Notes: a model not told the origin generated them from the sequence alone. Positions 1-8,996 are shown, counted from the first letter of the stretch. The stretch: 64,000 nt of DNA from Actinomyces viscosus (GCF_900637975.1 NZ_LR134477.1:3286001-3350000); one strand, 5' to 3'. Translations and numbers: made by a program.

Positions 1-535
1 CGACCTGCTCGTCGCCATCGGGGAGGACCCCGACCGTGACGGCCTGCGCGACACCCCCGAGCGCATGGCGCGCGCCTACCAGGAGATGTTCTCCGGCCTC
101 GGGCAGGATCCGGCCGAGCACGTCGAGCGGGTCTTCGACGTCGGGCACGAGGAGATGGTCCTCGTGCGCGACATCCCCATGTACTCGGTGTGCGAGCACC
201 ACCTCCTGCCCTTCCACGGGGCCGCGCACGTGGGCTACATCCCCAGCCCCGACGGGCGCGTCACCGGCCTGTCCAAGGTGGCGCGGCTCGTGGACGGCTA
301 CGCCCGCCGTCCCCAGGTCCAGGAGCGGCTCACCCGGCAGATCGCCGACGCGCTTGTCGAGCGCCTGGAGTGCCGGGGGGTGCTCGTCGTCGTCGAGGCC
401 GAGCACCTGTGCATGTCCATGCGGGGCGTGCGCAAGCCCGGCTCCAACACCATCACCTCCGCCGTGCGCGGCATCATGCGCAACGCCGCCACCCGCTCGG
501 AGGCCATGAGCCTGGTCCTGGGCCGGCGATCCTGA
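1..535 (+). CDS. folE: GTP cyclohydrolase I, 5' end cut by window edge
   Basis: FolE converts GTP to 7,8-dihydroneopterin triphosphate, the first step of folate synthesis, in the cytoplasm. The reading frame is already open at base 2 ([20 protein letters not shown]...), so the true start lies outside the window and only the N-terminal tip is missing. The catalytic zinc site is visible: [10 protein letters not shown] supplies the first Cys and the His residues, and HLCMSMRGV supplies the second Cys. The C-terminus matches the usual family end. In many actinobacteria folE is followed directly by folP; here folP is 8.4 kb downstream, behind an inserted transporter and two-component cassette. Confidence 0.97.
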   Translation, partial: DLLVAIGEDPDRDGLRDTPERMARAYQEMFSGLGQDPAEHVERVFDVGHEEMVLVRDIPMYSVCEHHLLPFHGAAHVGYIPSPDGRVTGLSKVARLVDGYARRPQVQERLTRQIADALVERLECRGVLVVVEAEHLCMSMRGVRKPGSNTITSAVRGIMRNAATRSEAMSLVLGRRS

Positions 536-589
536 GAGTCTGCCAGGCGGGGGCTCGACACCGGAGAATGCCGGTGAAATAGTGGACGA

Positions 590-1000
590 ATGAGTCCCAT
601 CTACAAGAAGCTGCTGGTGGCGGTCGACGCCGGGCTGCTGCTCTACTGGGCGGCCGTCTTCCTCAACCTCATTCCCGAGCACCTGCGCTTCAAGGACTAC
701 TCCAACCAGGTCATTCAGGCCTGGAACTGGTCCTTCTTCCCGCTCGACGTCGCCGCCGCCCTGACGGTCTTCCTCGGTGCCTACCTGACGCGCGCGGGCA
801 GCAGGATCGGGGACCTGGTGCTGACGGTCGGGCTCATGCTGACCTTCTGCGCCGGATTCATGGCGATCTCCTTCTGGTCCTTCTACCGCGACTTCGACCC
901 GCTGTGGTGGGGGCCCAACGCCCTGCTCATGCTCATTCCGGCGCTCGCCTTCGGCTCCATGGTCTGCCGGCGGCTCGAAACCGCGGAGAACCGCACGTGA
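590..1000 (+). CDS. YvaD-like (DUF5360) small membrane protein
   Basis: A 136-residue protein of unknown function with four hydrophobic segments (about residues 8-28, 48-66, 77-98 and 108-125) and short charged loops, so it is an inner-membrane protein. Its length, four-segment pattern and position just before small multidrug resistance (SMR) genes recall YvaD next to SMR gene yvaE in Bacillus subtilis; this family link is from memory. The stop codon overlaps a possible GTG start of the next gene in a GTGA, so the gene is probably cotranscribed with the SMR pair. A helper role for the exporter is possible but not shown. Confidence 0.75.
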   Translation: MSPIYKKLLVAVDAGLLLYWAAVFLNLIPEHLRFKDYSNQVIQAWNWSFFPLDVAAALTVFLGAYLTRAGSRIGDLVLTVGLMLTFCAGFMAISFWSFYRDFDPLWWGPNALLMLIPALAFGSMVCRRLETAENRT

Positions 1001-1104
1001 CTGTCAAGAGCGCACTGTGCCCGTCGACGTGGTGGCACGAATGTCGCCAGTGCGTGTTCGAGGTCCCGAGGGTGCTCAACGGGCTGAGAGACCGATCGCG
1101 CTCG

Positions 1105-1470
1105 ATGAGTCGCGGCATGTGCTCCGGGCTCGTGCTCGGTGGCGCCATCGTCTCCGAGGTGTCGGCGACGCTTGCCCTGCGTCAGGCGCTGGATCATCCC
1201 GCTTTCTATACCGTCGTCGGGATCGGGTACGCCTTGGCCTTCATCTTCCTGTCGCTCGCGTTGCGATTGGGGATGTCTCTCGGCGTCGCCTACGGAATCT
1301 GGGGTGCCCTGGGGGTCGCACTGACCGCCTTGCTGTCGGCGGTTCTCTTCGGGGAGTTGATTACGGCTCCTATCGCCATCGGAATCGTGCTCATCATGGC
1401 TGGAGTGCTTCTCGTCGAGATCGGGGCCCAGCGCGCAGGTGCTCAGCAGGATGATGGGGACGCGTCATGA
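1105..1470 (+). CDS. SMR family transporter subunit, first of a pair
   Basis: A small multidrug resistance protein with four membrane helices. It keeps the essential membrane Glu in helix 1 (GGAIVSEVSATLALR) and the SLGVAYGIWGALGV and IVLIMAGVLLVE signatures. SMR subunits act as dimers exchanging protons for cationic drugs, guanidinium or polyamines. The start is uncertain. ATG at 1105 or 1117 fits the usual family N-terminus. A GTG at 997 overlaps the previous stop (GTGA) and has a GGAG upstream, and would add 36 mostly non-membrane residues. The next SMR gene overlaps by 4 bp (ATGA), typical of heterodimeric SMR pairs such as EbrAB or YkkCD. Confidence 0.85.
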   Translation: MSRGMCSGLVLGGAIVSEVSATLALRQALDHPAFYTVVGIGYALAFIFLSLALRLGMSLGVAYGIWGALGVALTALLSAVLFGELITAPIAIGIVLIMAGVLLVEIGAQRAGAQQDDGDAS

Positions 1471-1790
1471 GCGGGATCTACCTCCTGGGGGCCATTGCTT
1501 CCGAGGTCACCGGAACCCTGTCACTCAAGCTCGCCTCCGACAGCAGGGGGTATCGGTGGTACGGCGTCGTCGTGGTCGGCTACCTGGCGGCCTTCGCCCT
1601 GCTCACCCTGGGCCTCAGGGAGGGCCTGTCTCTCGGCGTCGCCTACGGGATCTGGTCGGCTGGGGGAGTTGCTGCCACCGCGATCGCCTCGCGGCTCCTC
1701 TTCGGTGAGCCACTGACCCGCACCATGATCGCTGGGATCGCCCTCATCATGGCTGGAGTGCTCCTTGTCGAAGTGGGAAGCGTGCACTGA
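1467..1790 (+). CDS. SMR family transporter subunit, second of a pair
   Basis: A 107-residue four-helix SMR protein, standard length for the family. The essential Glu is present in LGAIASEVTGTLSLK, and SLGVAYGIWSAGGV and ALIMAGVLLVEVG match the conserved loop and last helix. Its start ATG overlaps the stop of the first SMR gene (ATGA), so the two are translationally coupled and probably form a heterodimeric, oppositely oriented exporter. The substrate cannot be read from the sequence. The gene is followed by a family A repeat and a strong hairpin. Confidence 0.92.
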   Translation: MSGIYLLGAIASEVTGTLSLKLASDSRGYRWYGVVVVGYLAAFALLTLGLREGLSLGVAYGIWSAGGVAATAIASRLLFGEPLTRTMIAGIALIMAGVLLVEVGSVH

Positions 1791-1800
1791 CGACGACGTC

Positions 1801-1897
1801 GAGCAGCGCGGTGGGCGTACTGCGCGAGGGCCGGACCCTATTGGGGAAGACATGAGTGCACTCCACGAGGGTCGGAGTCCCGTGCAGTGCGGTCAAC
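1801..1897. repeat. Dispersed intergenic repeat family A, copy 1
   Basis: On the reverse strand this stretch reads TTGACCGCACTGCACGGGAC...CTCGTGGAGTGCACTCATGTC...CTCGCGCAGTACG. It matches the + strand around 15779-15872 (copy 2) over about 95 bp with scattered mismatches. Each copy contains short inverted motifs (ACTGCACG/CTCGTGGAGT), so it resembles a repetitive extragenic palindrome. Both copies lie between convergent genes. Confidence 0.6.
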
Positions 1898-1966
1898 TCC
1901 TGGGCAGCCCCCCGAGGCTCGTGGAGTAGGTCCCCGGGAGCAGGACTCGTCGTCGGGTGCAGTCCA

Positions 1967-2001
1967 CGCGTGCGGGGACAGAAATCCTGTCCCCGCACGC
2001 G
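1967..2001. terminator. Strong hairpin between convergent SMR and kinase genes
   Basis: Perfect 15-bp inverted repeat (CGCGTGCGGGGACAG / CTGTCCCCGCACGCG) with a 5-nt loop. It is placed 25 bp beyond the kinase stop and 177 bp beyond the SMR stop. There is no clear T run, so it is a stem-only bidirectional terminator or an mRNA 3'-end stabiliser. Confidence 0.6.
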
Positions 2002-2026
2002 AAGCTTGTTCCCGCCGGCAACCCTG

Positions 2027-3224
2027 TCAATGCTGCGCGCGTCGGTCCTGGCCGGTGCTCCAGTCGGTGGGCATTGGAGTGACGGGTTGGAGGGGGACGG
2101 TGAAGATGATGGTCCAGCGGTCGAGGGTGTGGGTGATGTGGAGGGAGCCGCCGAGGGATTCGATGCGTTGTTGGGTTTGGGTGAGGCCGAGCTGGGATGA
2201 GGTGGTGGTGCTGGTGGGTTGGTTGGGGGCGATGGGGTTGGTGCACATGCACTCGAGGGTGTCGTTGTCGGTCTCGATGGTGAGGGTGGCGGTGCTGGAG
2301 GGGGGGTGTGTACTTGGCGGCGTTGTTGATGAGCTCGGCGATGACGCGGACGAGCTGTTGGCGGACGCCTGGGCCGATGTTGGGGTTGTCGAGCAGGTCG
2401 ATGCCGTGGGTGGTCAGGTGGGCGTCTCGGTGTGCGAGGGTTTCCTGGGCGGTGTGGATGGTGTCGGTCAGGGGTGGTGGGGGTGAGGCGGCCAGCAGGA
2501 GGAGGGAGTCGTCTCCTTCGGCGGCGCTCATGGCTTTGAGGCTGCGTCGTAGCTGTTCGACGGCGGTGCGTACGGGGGTGATGATGGCTGCGAGCTCTTG
2601 GTTGAGGCGGGTGTTGTGGGGGTCGGCCAGGCGGGCTTGCTCGGCGATCATGACGGCGTGGCTGAGGTCGCGTACGACGGTGTCGTGGAGCTCGGAGACG
2701 ACCAGGCGTCGTTGCTGGTCGAGCTTGTGCTGGCGTTCCTGCTCGGCGGTGCTGACCTGGAGGCGGTGATGACGAACGACCTCACCGATCACCACACAAG
2801 GAACACCGAAAGTTGCTGTTTGGATCAGCCCTAAGTACCACGTTGATGCTGCTGAGAGGTGTGCCAGCGTCGTTGCGAAGGCGAGGACATAAATCATGTC
2901 GCGTCGGAGGCCTCGGCCCAAAAGCATGATGCAAAGCCCCCACGGCAGTAACAAGGCTATGCCGCCTAGATCGTATGGGGAGTTGGCGGCGAACCAGGCG
3001 ATGGCCAGGCTTGTAGCTGCTCCTGCGGTGGGAAGCATGGATGTGAGGGGGATGCAGGCCAGACTCAGGGCGGTGACCAGGAGCGCGGAGGGGGTGGGAG
3101 GGACACCCATGGTCACCGGTGAGGTGCTGAGGAGCAAGATGGCAACTCCTGCGTGGAGCAGGTGAGTGCGTCGTGTGGGGCGCCATGTGACGGATTTCTG
3201 GCTGTCGAAGGCAGGGAAGGGCAT
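2027..3224 (-). pseudogene. Sensor histidine kinase, frameshifted at a G7 run
   Basis: NarL-partner type kinase related to the kinase just upstream. The N-terminal half has about five hydrophobic segments (roughly residues 20-150). The dimerisation box VSELHDTVVRDLSHAVM contains the phospho-acceptor His, and VRVIAELINNAAKYT is the ATP-binding N-box. After TPP the frame degenerates into His/Arg/Pro-rich nonsense. Removing one base from the run of seven G at 2300-2306 restores a sensible ATPase domain ending LTQTQQRIESLGGSLHI...WTIIFTVPLQP with a stop at 2027. Without the correction the protein lacks its catalytic G-box. The cause may be decay, slipped-strand phase variation or a sequencing error. 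No clear RBS is seen; the gene sits 49 bp after the intact kinase, likely in one operon. Confidence 0.75.
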
Positions 3225-3273
3225 GTTGACCGGTCTCGTCTCGAAGGGGGATGGTGGTTGGGCTCAGGCGGGG

Positions 3274-4557
3274 TTACCGTGCTGTGCGCTGCTGGTAACC
3301 CTCGACCGGAGGCGCGGTGCCTGTTGAGGGCTGGAAGGGGACACTGAGGATCGTGATCCAGCGGCCCTCGCTGCGGCTGACGCTCAGGCTGCCACCCAGG
3401 GACTCCACGCGGCGCCGCGCCCCCTCCAGACCCAGCCCCGAGGAGTAGACGCCGTACGCGGACATACCGTTGCCCGGCACGCCTCCGCCCACCCATGCCT
3501 CGCCGGTCGGCACCACGGCACCCACCGTTCCCGGTGCGCCGATGTCGTTGCTCGCCATCGCCTCCAGGGAGCGCCCGTCGGACTCGATGACCAGGCGCGC
3601 CCGCCCCCGCGGGGCCGTGTACTTGGACATGTTCGTCACCAGCTCGCCCAGCACCCGCAGCAGCTGGAGGCGCACACCCGGCGGGATCACCGGGATCCCG
3701 AGCAGCTCCAGGCCCTGGACCTCCAGCCTCGCCCCGCGCTGCCCCAGGACGGCCGCGGCGTCGGCGAGCACCTCCTCCAAGGGGCGCGGCGCGGAGGTCG
3801 CCTCAATATCCAGCCGCTCGCCTCCGCGGATGTCGCTCATGGCGCGCAGCGCGTGGCGCATCTGCTCCACCGCCGCGCGCACGGCCGCCGTCATCGCATC
3901 GAGCTCGGGCGCCAGCGCCGTGTCCTCGGGGTGCGCCAGCCGGGCCTGCTCGGCCGTCATGACCGCGTGGGTCAGGTCGCGCACCACCGTGTCGTGCAGC
4001 TCGGTGACCACCAGGAGGTGCTGACGCTCCATGCTCTCCCGATAGGTGTACAGAGAGCGCTCGGCCTGGTCGCGGGGGCTGCGGATGAGCTCGGCCATCG
4101 TGAGGGCCGCGCCCCCGATGAATCCCCACCACAGCAGCATCTCGGACCAGCCCAAGCTCACGTCACCCCACTGGGCGTCGGCGATCATGAGCACGATCGT
4201 GAAGACCACCAGGCTGTAGGCAAGCATGCGCTGGAAGCCGCGTGCCACCAGGATCGCCGCACACAACCAGGGCAGGAGGCCCAGGAAGATGGTCTGCTCG
4301 TCCGACACGACCACGGCGCTCCAGGTCACAGCGGCGCCCAGTGCCGCCCCGGGCCACGGGAAGCGGGTGCACAGCGCCAGCACCAGGGCCCCGAGGAGGT
4401 CAAAGGGGATCATGGAGGTGGACTGCGGCAGTACGTTCGTGATCGAGAACAGGGTCAGCACAGCGGCCAGGAGGACGTGCGCCAGGTGCAGTCTCCAGCT
4501 CGGCCGCCACGCCGTGTACCGCGTGGGCTGCATCAGGCTCTCCACAACCACGGGCAC
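3274..4557 (-). CDS. Sensor histidine kinase, NarL-partner (HisKA_3) type
   Basis: A 427-residue membrane sensor. Four to six hydrophobic segments occupy about residues 20-160 and there is no large extracellular domain, suggesting membrane or intramembrane sensing. The H-box VTELHDTVVRDLTHAV places the phospho-acceptor His near residue 188, VLGELVTNMSKYT is the N-box near 307, and GLGLEGARRRVESLGG is the lid/G region. A GTG start at 4557 with GAAGGTGG upstream is used; an ATG eight codons in is possible. It is divergent from the response regulator, 44 bp away, and upstream of a broken paralogue. Its partner is almost certainly that regulator. Confidence 0.9.
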   Translation of the reverse strand: MPVVVESLMQPTRYTAWRPSWRLHLAHVLLAAVLTLFSITNVLPQSTSMIPFDLLGALVLALCTRFPWPGAALGAAVTWSAVVVSDEQTIFLGLLPWLCAAILVARGFQRMLAYSLVVFTIVLMIADAQWGDVSLGWSEMLLWWGFIGGAALTMAELIRSPRDQAERSLYTYRESMERQHLLVVTELHDTVVRDLTHAVMTAEQARLAHPEDTALAPELDAMTAAVRAAVEQMRHALRAMSDIRGGERLDIEATSAPRPLEEVLADAAAVLGQRGARLEVQGLELLGIPVIPPGVRLQLLRVLGELVTNMSKYTAPRGRARLVIESDGRSLEAMASNDIGAPGTVGAVVPTGEAWVGGGVPGNGMSAYGVYSSGLGLEGARRRVESLGGSLSVSRSEGRWITILSVPFQPSTGTAPPVEGYQQRTAR

Positions 4558-4589
4558 CGTCTCACCACCTTCCCCCGAGCCGATCCGGA

Positions 4590-4595
4590 TAATAT
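4590..4595 (+). promoter_or_regulatory. Leaderless -10 box of the response regulator
   Basis: TAATAT ends 6 nt before the ATG at 4602, so transcription would begin at or next to the start codon. It matches the TAnnnT-N6-8-start pattern seen at folP, panC, panD, lysS, mutY, radA and padR in this window. No Shine-Dalgarno sequence precedes the ATG. Confidence 0.6.
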
Positions 4596-4601
4596 TCTTC
4601 C

Positions 4602-5276
4602 ATGACGGTCCCCAACGTTACTGATGATCCCGCCGCGGCCTCACAGGTCCTGCGCGTCGCCATCGTCGACGACGACCCCTTCGTCCTCCACGCGCTGCGG
4701 GCCTACCTGAGCTCGGACGAGCGCATCGAAGTCGCCAGCACCTTCTCCCGCGCCGCCGACGCCCTGGCCTTCCTCCGCAAGATCCGGGTGGACGTGCTGC
4801 TCACCGACGTGCGCATGCCCGAGATGGACGGCCTGGAGCTCCTCACCCGGGTGCGCCAGCAGTGGCCCCGCACCGCCGTCGTCGTGCTCACCTCCTTCGA
4901 CGACGACGAGGCCATGGTCACCGCACTCGTCCAGCACGCCAACGGCTTCCTGCTCAAGGACGCCTCGCCCGAGGAGATCATCCGCGCCGTCATCGCCGCC
5001 AGCGCCGGCGGGACCACGATCTCCCCGACCGCCACCTCCCGGCTCGTCACCCGCCACCTGCGGCCCCCGCAGACGACCCAGGCCCCCGACGTCACCGAGG
5101 CCGAGCAGGCGGTCCTGACCCTCCTGTGCGAGGGCTACTCCAACGCCGAGATCGCCGAGCAGCTCGTTATCGCCGAGTCCACGGTCAAGACCCATGTCTC
5201 CCACCTCATGAAGAAGTACGACGTCCCCTCCCGGCTCAAGCTCGTCGTCGCCGTCCACAAGACCCAGGGGGTCTGA
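4602..5276 (+). CDS. NarL/LuxR-family response regulator
   Basis: A 224-residue two-component regulator. The receiver domain (about 15-135) has the acidic pocket IVDDD, the phosphorylated Asp near residue 69 in LLTDVRMPEMDG, the switch Thr in VVVLTSF and the conserved Lys in GFLLKDA. The C-terminal LuxR helix-turn-helix (about 155-215) reads LTLLCEGYSNAEIAEQLVIAESTVKTHVSHLMKKYDV. It is divergent from two sensor kinases and convergent, 19 bp apart, with an ABC exporter. Such systems often respond to cell-envelope agents and control a neighbouring exporter, which is inference here. Confidence 0.95.
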   Translation: MTVPNVTDDPAAASQVLRVAIVDDDPFVLHALRAYLSSDERIEVASTFSRAADALAFLRKIRVDVLLTDVRMPEMDGLELLTRVRQQWPRTAVVVLTSFDDDEAMVTALVQHANGFLLKDASPEEIIRAVIAASAGGTTISPTATSRLVTRHLRPPQTTQAPDVTEAEQAVLTLLCEGYSNAEIAEQLVIAESTVKTHVSHLMKKYDVPSRLKLVVAVHKTQGV

Positions 5277-5295
5277 GCCCGTCCTCTCCACCGCC

Positions 5296-7782
5296 TCACT
5301 CCTCGGACAGGGCCATGACCGGCGCCACCGAGGCGGCCCGTCCGGCCGGGCGCAGCGAGGCCAGCAGGCCCACGGCCAGGGTCACAGCAAGAGTGCCGAG
5401 CAGCGCGAGCCAGGGGATGGTGACGGTCATCCCCTCCATCTCGCCGGCTGCCGCGAGGGTGCCCGCGGTCCCGAGGAGCGCGCCGACGACGAGCCCCAGC
5501 CCGCCGCCCACGGCCGCCAGGAGCGTGCCCTCGGCGACGATGAGGCGCCGGATCTCCCGGCGGGAGCTGCCGGTGGCGCGCAGGACCCCGATCTCTCGAA
5601 TCCGCTCCAGGACCGAGACGTCCGTGGTGTTGGCCAGCCCGGACAGGGCGATGACCAGGGCGGCGCCCAGAACCAGGCAGACGATGAGGGCCATCCTCGT
5701 CATGACGGCCGATATCCGCTCGACGCCGGAGGCACTGCCGTTCACCATCAGCTCCTGGCCCCGAACGGCTGCATTGAGAGCGCGCTCGGTCGCAGGCGTG
5801 ATGGTGCTGCCGGTGGAGCGGACCCACATGGTGGCATTGGTGGGGGCGTCTCCGTTGAGGCGCTGAGCCACCGCCGGACTGACCACGGCGCCCCAGCCCT
5901 CCTGGACACGGGCCGTCAGCTCGACGCTTCCGGCAGCGCCGGTCAGGGTCACCGTGGAGCCGTCCGGGATCTGGTAGATGCCTCCCACGATAAGGGTGTT
6001 GTCATGAAGGCCCTCCAGGCCGCTGGTCGAGCGCGCGACGGGAGCGATAGCACCTACGTCGATGACGTCGACGTTGATGTCCTTGGTCTGCCCGTTGACG
6101 GTCTGGGTCAGGTCGAGGGAGGGGACGTAGGTGACGTCCTTGACGCCGTCGACGGCCTTGACCTGCTTCGTCAGCTGCGCGGTATCGGTCTGCGGCGCGA
6201 CGCCGAAGACCCTGGCGTCCACGGGAGAGCTGTGGCCGAGGATGGTGTCGAAGGAGGCGTTCAAGGAGGACAGGCCGACGAAGAGCCCCGAGCCCACCAG
6301 GACGCAGACGAAGAGCGTGGCGGCGGTCGCGGCGGACCGTCCGGAGTTGCGGGCCAGGTTGCGCGTGGCCAGGTGCAGCACCGGGAACCGCGCGTCGCCA
6401 CTGATCCTGCCGATGAGGCTGATGATGGAGGTGACCAGCAGCGGAAGGGCCAGGATCGTACCGATGCCGACGACGGCGCTCCCACCCGCGGTGATGTAGA
6501 TGTCGGATGCCTGAACGCCGAGGGCAACCACGGCCGCACCGATGACGGCGACGACGACTCCCGCGGCGGCCGTCCACAACCTGGCGCGCCCTGCCTGCCT
6601 GGTGCTCGCAACCTGCCCGGTCAGGGCTACGAGCGGTGAGATGCGCGTGGCCTTGCGGGCGGGGCGCAGGACCGCGATGAGGGTGACCAGCGTCCCCAGG
6701 GCGACGGTGAGACCGAGCGACACCGGTGAGATGGTGAGCTGGTCCGCCTTGAGGTCCGCGATGCGCCCCGAGGAGACCACGGCGGCGGCGATCCCGGTCC
6801 CGGCGGCCGTGCCCAGGACAGAGCCGGCCAGGCCAGTGATGAGCCCGGTGCGCAGGACGGCGAGCATCACCTGTCGGCGGGTGGTGCCGATGCAGCGCAT
6901 GAGCCCGATCGTGCGGGTCTGGCGCGCCACCAGCGTGCTGAAGGTCGTGGCGATGACGATGACGGCGACCGCCGCGCAGACCGGGGCCAGGATGTTGAGG
7001 ACGGTGGCGATCATCGTCCCGCCCTGCTGGCTCTGCGAGCGCTGGGCGACGACGTCGTCCCGGCTCTGGACCGAGGCACCGGGCTGGACGGCGTGAACCG
7101 TCTGCTCCACCTTCGCCGTGAGGGCCTGCGCGTCGGTTCCCGGCGTCGCGGTGACGTAGAGCTGGTAGTAGCTGGTGCGGGCGCCCATCGCCTGGAGCTG
7201 CTCGGTGGTGGCGTAGACGGCTCCGATTCCGGCCAGGTTGGTGTCGGGGCCGGCAGAGACGATCCCGACCACGGTGGGGGCGCTGTGTGGGGCGTCAGCG
7301 TCCTTGCCGGTGCTGTCTGCGGTCAGCCGGATCGTGTCGCCGACGCTCAGGCCCCACTGCTCGGCGAGCTCCGTGCTGATGGCGACCTCCCCGGCGGCGG
7401 AGGGCAGGCGGCCGCTGCTCAGGGTGGTGAACTGGCTCAGGGCTGGAACGTTCTGCGCGCTGACGGAGACGCCGGCGGCATGGCGCAGCTGCTCGGGCAG
7501 GTCGAGCTGGATGACGTCCCAGTGGACGCCCCTCACGGAGGCGATGCCGTCGAGAGCGGAGACCTGGTTGAGGAGGGCGTCATCCAGGTCGCTTCCGGGA
7601 GCCTGACTACCCTTGGCCCGCTCGACGACGACGCTCGCGTCGCCGACGGACAGGCGGGCGCCGGTCTGCATCTGGGTGCGGAAGGAGTCGGAGATGATGA
7701 AGGCGAAGGCGATGAGGGCGGCGCTCATGGCCACCGCCACGAGGGCGGCGGCGGTGCGCCGAAGATCGAGGAGCGATGGCAT
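5296..7782 (-). CDS. FtsX-like ABC transporter permease
   Basis: An 828-residue MacB/FtsX-type permease. One helix near the N-terminus (about 8-30) precedes a large extracellular domain (about 35-240). Three helices follow (about 255-365), two more (about 405-460), another near 480-510, a second extracellular domain (about 520-690) and three terminal helices (about 700-825). The duplicated FtsX signatures are RTIGLMRCIGTTRRQVMLAVL and LERIREIGVLRATGSSRREI. This class moves lipids, lipoproteins or peptides out of the membrane or confers antimicrobial resistance. Its ATG overlaps the ATPase stop (ATGA), so the two form one exporter made from one mRNA. Confidence 0.93.
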   Translation of the reverse strand: MPSLLDLRRTAAALVAVAMSAALIAFAFIISDSFRTQMQTGARLSVGDASVVVERAKGSQAPGSDLDDALLNQVSALDGIASVRGVHWDVIQLDLPEQLRHAAGVSVSAQNVPALSQFTTLSSGRLPSAAGEVAISTELAEQWGLSVGDTIRLTADSTGKDADAPHSAPTVVGIVSAGPDTNLAGIGAVYATTEQLQAMGARTSYYQLYVTATPGTDAQALTAKVEQTVHAVQPGASVQSRDDVVAQRSQSQQGGTMIATVLNILAPVCAAVAVIVIATTFSTLVARQTRTIGLMRCIGTTRRQVMLAVLRTGLITGLAGSVLGTAAGTGIAAAVVSSGRIADLKADQLTISPVSLGLTVALGTLVTLIAVLRPARKATRISPLVALTGQVASTRQAGRARLWTAAAGVVVAVIGAAVVALGVQASDIYITAGGSAVVGIGTILALPLLVTSIISLIGRISGDARFPVLHLATRNLARNSGRSAATAATLFVCVLVGSGLFVGLSSLNASFDTILGHSSPVDARVFGVAPQTDTAQLTKQVKAVDGVKDVTYVPSLDLTQTVNGQTKDINVDVIDVGAIAPVARSTSGLEGLHDNTLIVGGIYQIPDGSTVTLTGAAGSVELTARVQEGWGAVVSPAVAQRLNGDAPTNATMWVRSTGSTITPATERALNAAVRGQELMVNGSASGVERISAVMTRMALIVCLVLGAALVIALSGLANTTDVSVLERIREIGVLRATGSSRREIRRLIVAEGTLLAAVGGGLGLVVGALLGTAGTLAAAGEMEGMTVTIPWLALLGTLAVTLAVGLLASLRPAGRAASVAPVMALSEE

Positions 7783-8690
7783 CAGCGGGCCTCCGTCCGG
7801 GGTGCGGGGCCGGCAGCGGGGGAGGGCGCGGCATGACGTGCACTGGGCGCGCCGGGAGAGGCCACGCGGGTGCCGGCCGGGCGGCGCACGGCCTCAACCC
7901 CGGTGATGCGCCCGTCGCGCAGGCGGATGATGCGGTTGGTGGTGGCGGCGGCCTGCTCGTCGTGGGTGACCATGACGACGGTCTGGCCGAGCTGCTCGCA
8001 CATGCGGGCTAGGGTCGCCAGGAGGGAGGCGGCTGAGGCGGTGTCCAGGGCACCGGTGGGCTCGTCGGCGAAGACGACCTCGGGGCGGCCTACCAGCGCC
8101 CGGGCCACGGCGACGCGCTGCTGCTGGCCCCCGGAGAGCTCACTGGGGCGGTGGGCCAGGCGGTCGCCGATGTCCAGGGTGGAGATGACGGCGTCGTACC
8201 AGTCCTGGTCCGGCTTGCGGTGGGCCAGGCGCTGGGGCAGGAGGATGTTCTCCTCAGCGGTGAGGGTGGGCAGGAGGTTGAAGGACTGGAAGATGAAGCC
8301 GAGCCGGTCGCGGCGCACGGCGGTGAGCTGCTTGTCCTTCATGCCGGACAGGTCCTGGCCGGCGATGAGAACGCTGCCGGAGGTGGGGGTGTCCAGGCCT
8401 GCCAGGCAGTGCAGGAGCGTGGACTTGCCCGAGCCGGAGGGGCCCATGATGGACACGAACTCGCCGCGCCCCACCACGAGGCTCGCCGAGTCCAGGGCGA
8501 CGACCCGGGCCTCGCCCTCGCCGTAGACCTTGGTCAGACCGCGGGCCTCGACGACGCGGAACGGGGCCGCCGCACCGGGAACTGAGGGCGCGGGTGCTGC
8601 CGGTGCGCCCGGGGTGACCGGTGCGCCCGGGGCGCCCGGCGCAGGAGCGACGATCCGGTTGAAGGACGGGGGCTGGGGGTGAGTCGTCAT
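7782..8690 (-). CDS. ABC transporter ATP-binding protein (MacB/LolD type)
   Basis: A 302-residue ATPase partner of the permease. A Pro/Ala-rich N-terminal tail (about 1-42) precedes Walker A GPSGSGKST at about 83-91, a Q-loop in FIFQSFNLLP, signature LSGGQQQRVAVARAL, Walker B VVFADEPTGALD and switch His in MVTHD. The tail after about 265 is also Pro/Ala-rich. The chosen ATG at 8690 has AGAAGG about 9 nt upstream; the open frame continues upstream through DNA opposite folP, which is not coding. It is the first gene of the exporter operon. Confidence 0.94.
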   Translation of the reverse strand: MTTHPQPPSFNRIVAPAPGAPGAPVTPGAPAAPAPSVPGAAAPFRVVEARGLTKVYGEGEARVVALDSASLVVGRGEFVSIMGPSGSGKSTLLHCLAGLDTPTSGSVLIAGQDLSGMKDKQLTAVRRDRLGFIFQSFNLLPTLTAEENILLPQRLAHRKPDQDWYDAVISTLDIGDRLAHRPSELSGGQQQRVAVARALVGRPEVVFADEPTGALDTASAASLLATLARMCEQLGQTVVMVTHDEQAAATTNRIIRLRDGRITGVEAVRRPAGTRVASPGAPSARHAAPSPAAGPAPRTEAR

Positions 8691-8996
8691 CTCATGACCC
8701 TTCTCGTTGGCTGACTCGTGCGGGGCGGAGCCGGTCGCCGGGGAACGTGCGCGTCCGAGCTGCCCTGTTGGCGTGAAAAATCCTAGAAACGGCGCCATGG
8801 CGCCGGAATGCGTCGAAGGGCGGGACGCGCTGCGGCGTCGTCCACCTTTAGGGGGAGCCCGGGAGAGCTGATGCGGCACCGAGGTCGTGGGGCGGCCGCC
8901 CGAGCCGAGGTGGATCGTGTTCCGCCTCTCAGTTTGCGGCCGGCTGAAGATGTTTCGGTCCTCCCGCAGCGCCGGACCAACCGTTAGCCTGACCCC
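8691..8996. promoter_or_regulatory. Divergent intergenic region with leaderless folP -10
   Basis: This 306-bp gap separates the exporter ATPase (-) from folP (+). TAGCCT at 8985-8990 ends 6 nt before the GTG at 8997 and fits a leaderless folP promoter. A short GGCGCCATGGCGCC palindrome lies near 8790-8803, between the two genes. No gene is supported here. Confidence 0.5.

Noticed and set aside
1893..2294. C-terminal 130 residues of the longer kinase frame
   Set aside because: His/Arg/Pro-rich out-of-frame translation; the homologous ATPase end is in the neighbouring frame.
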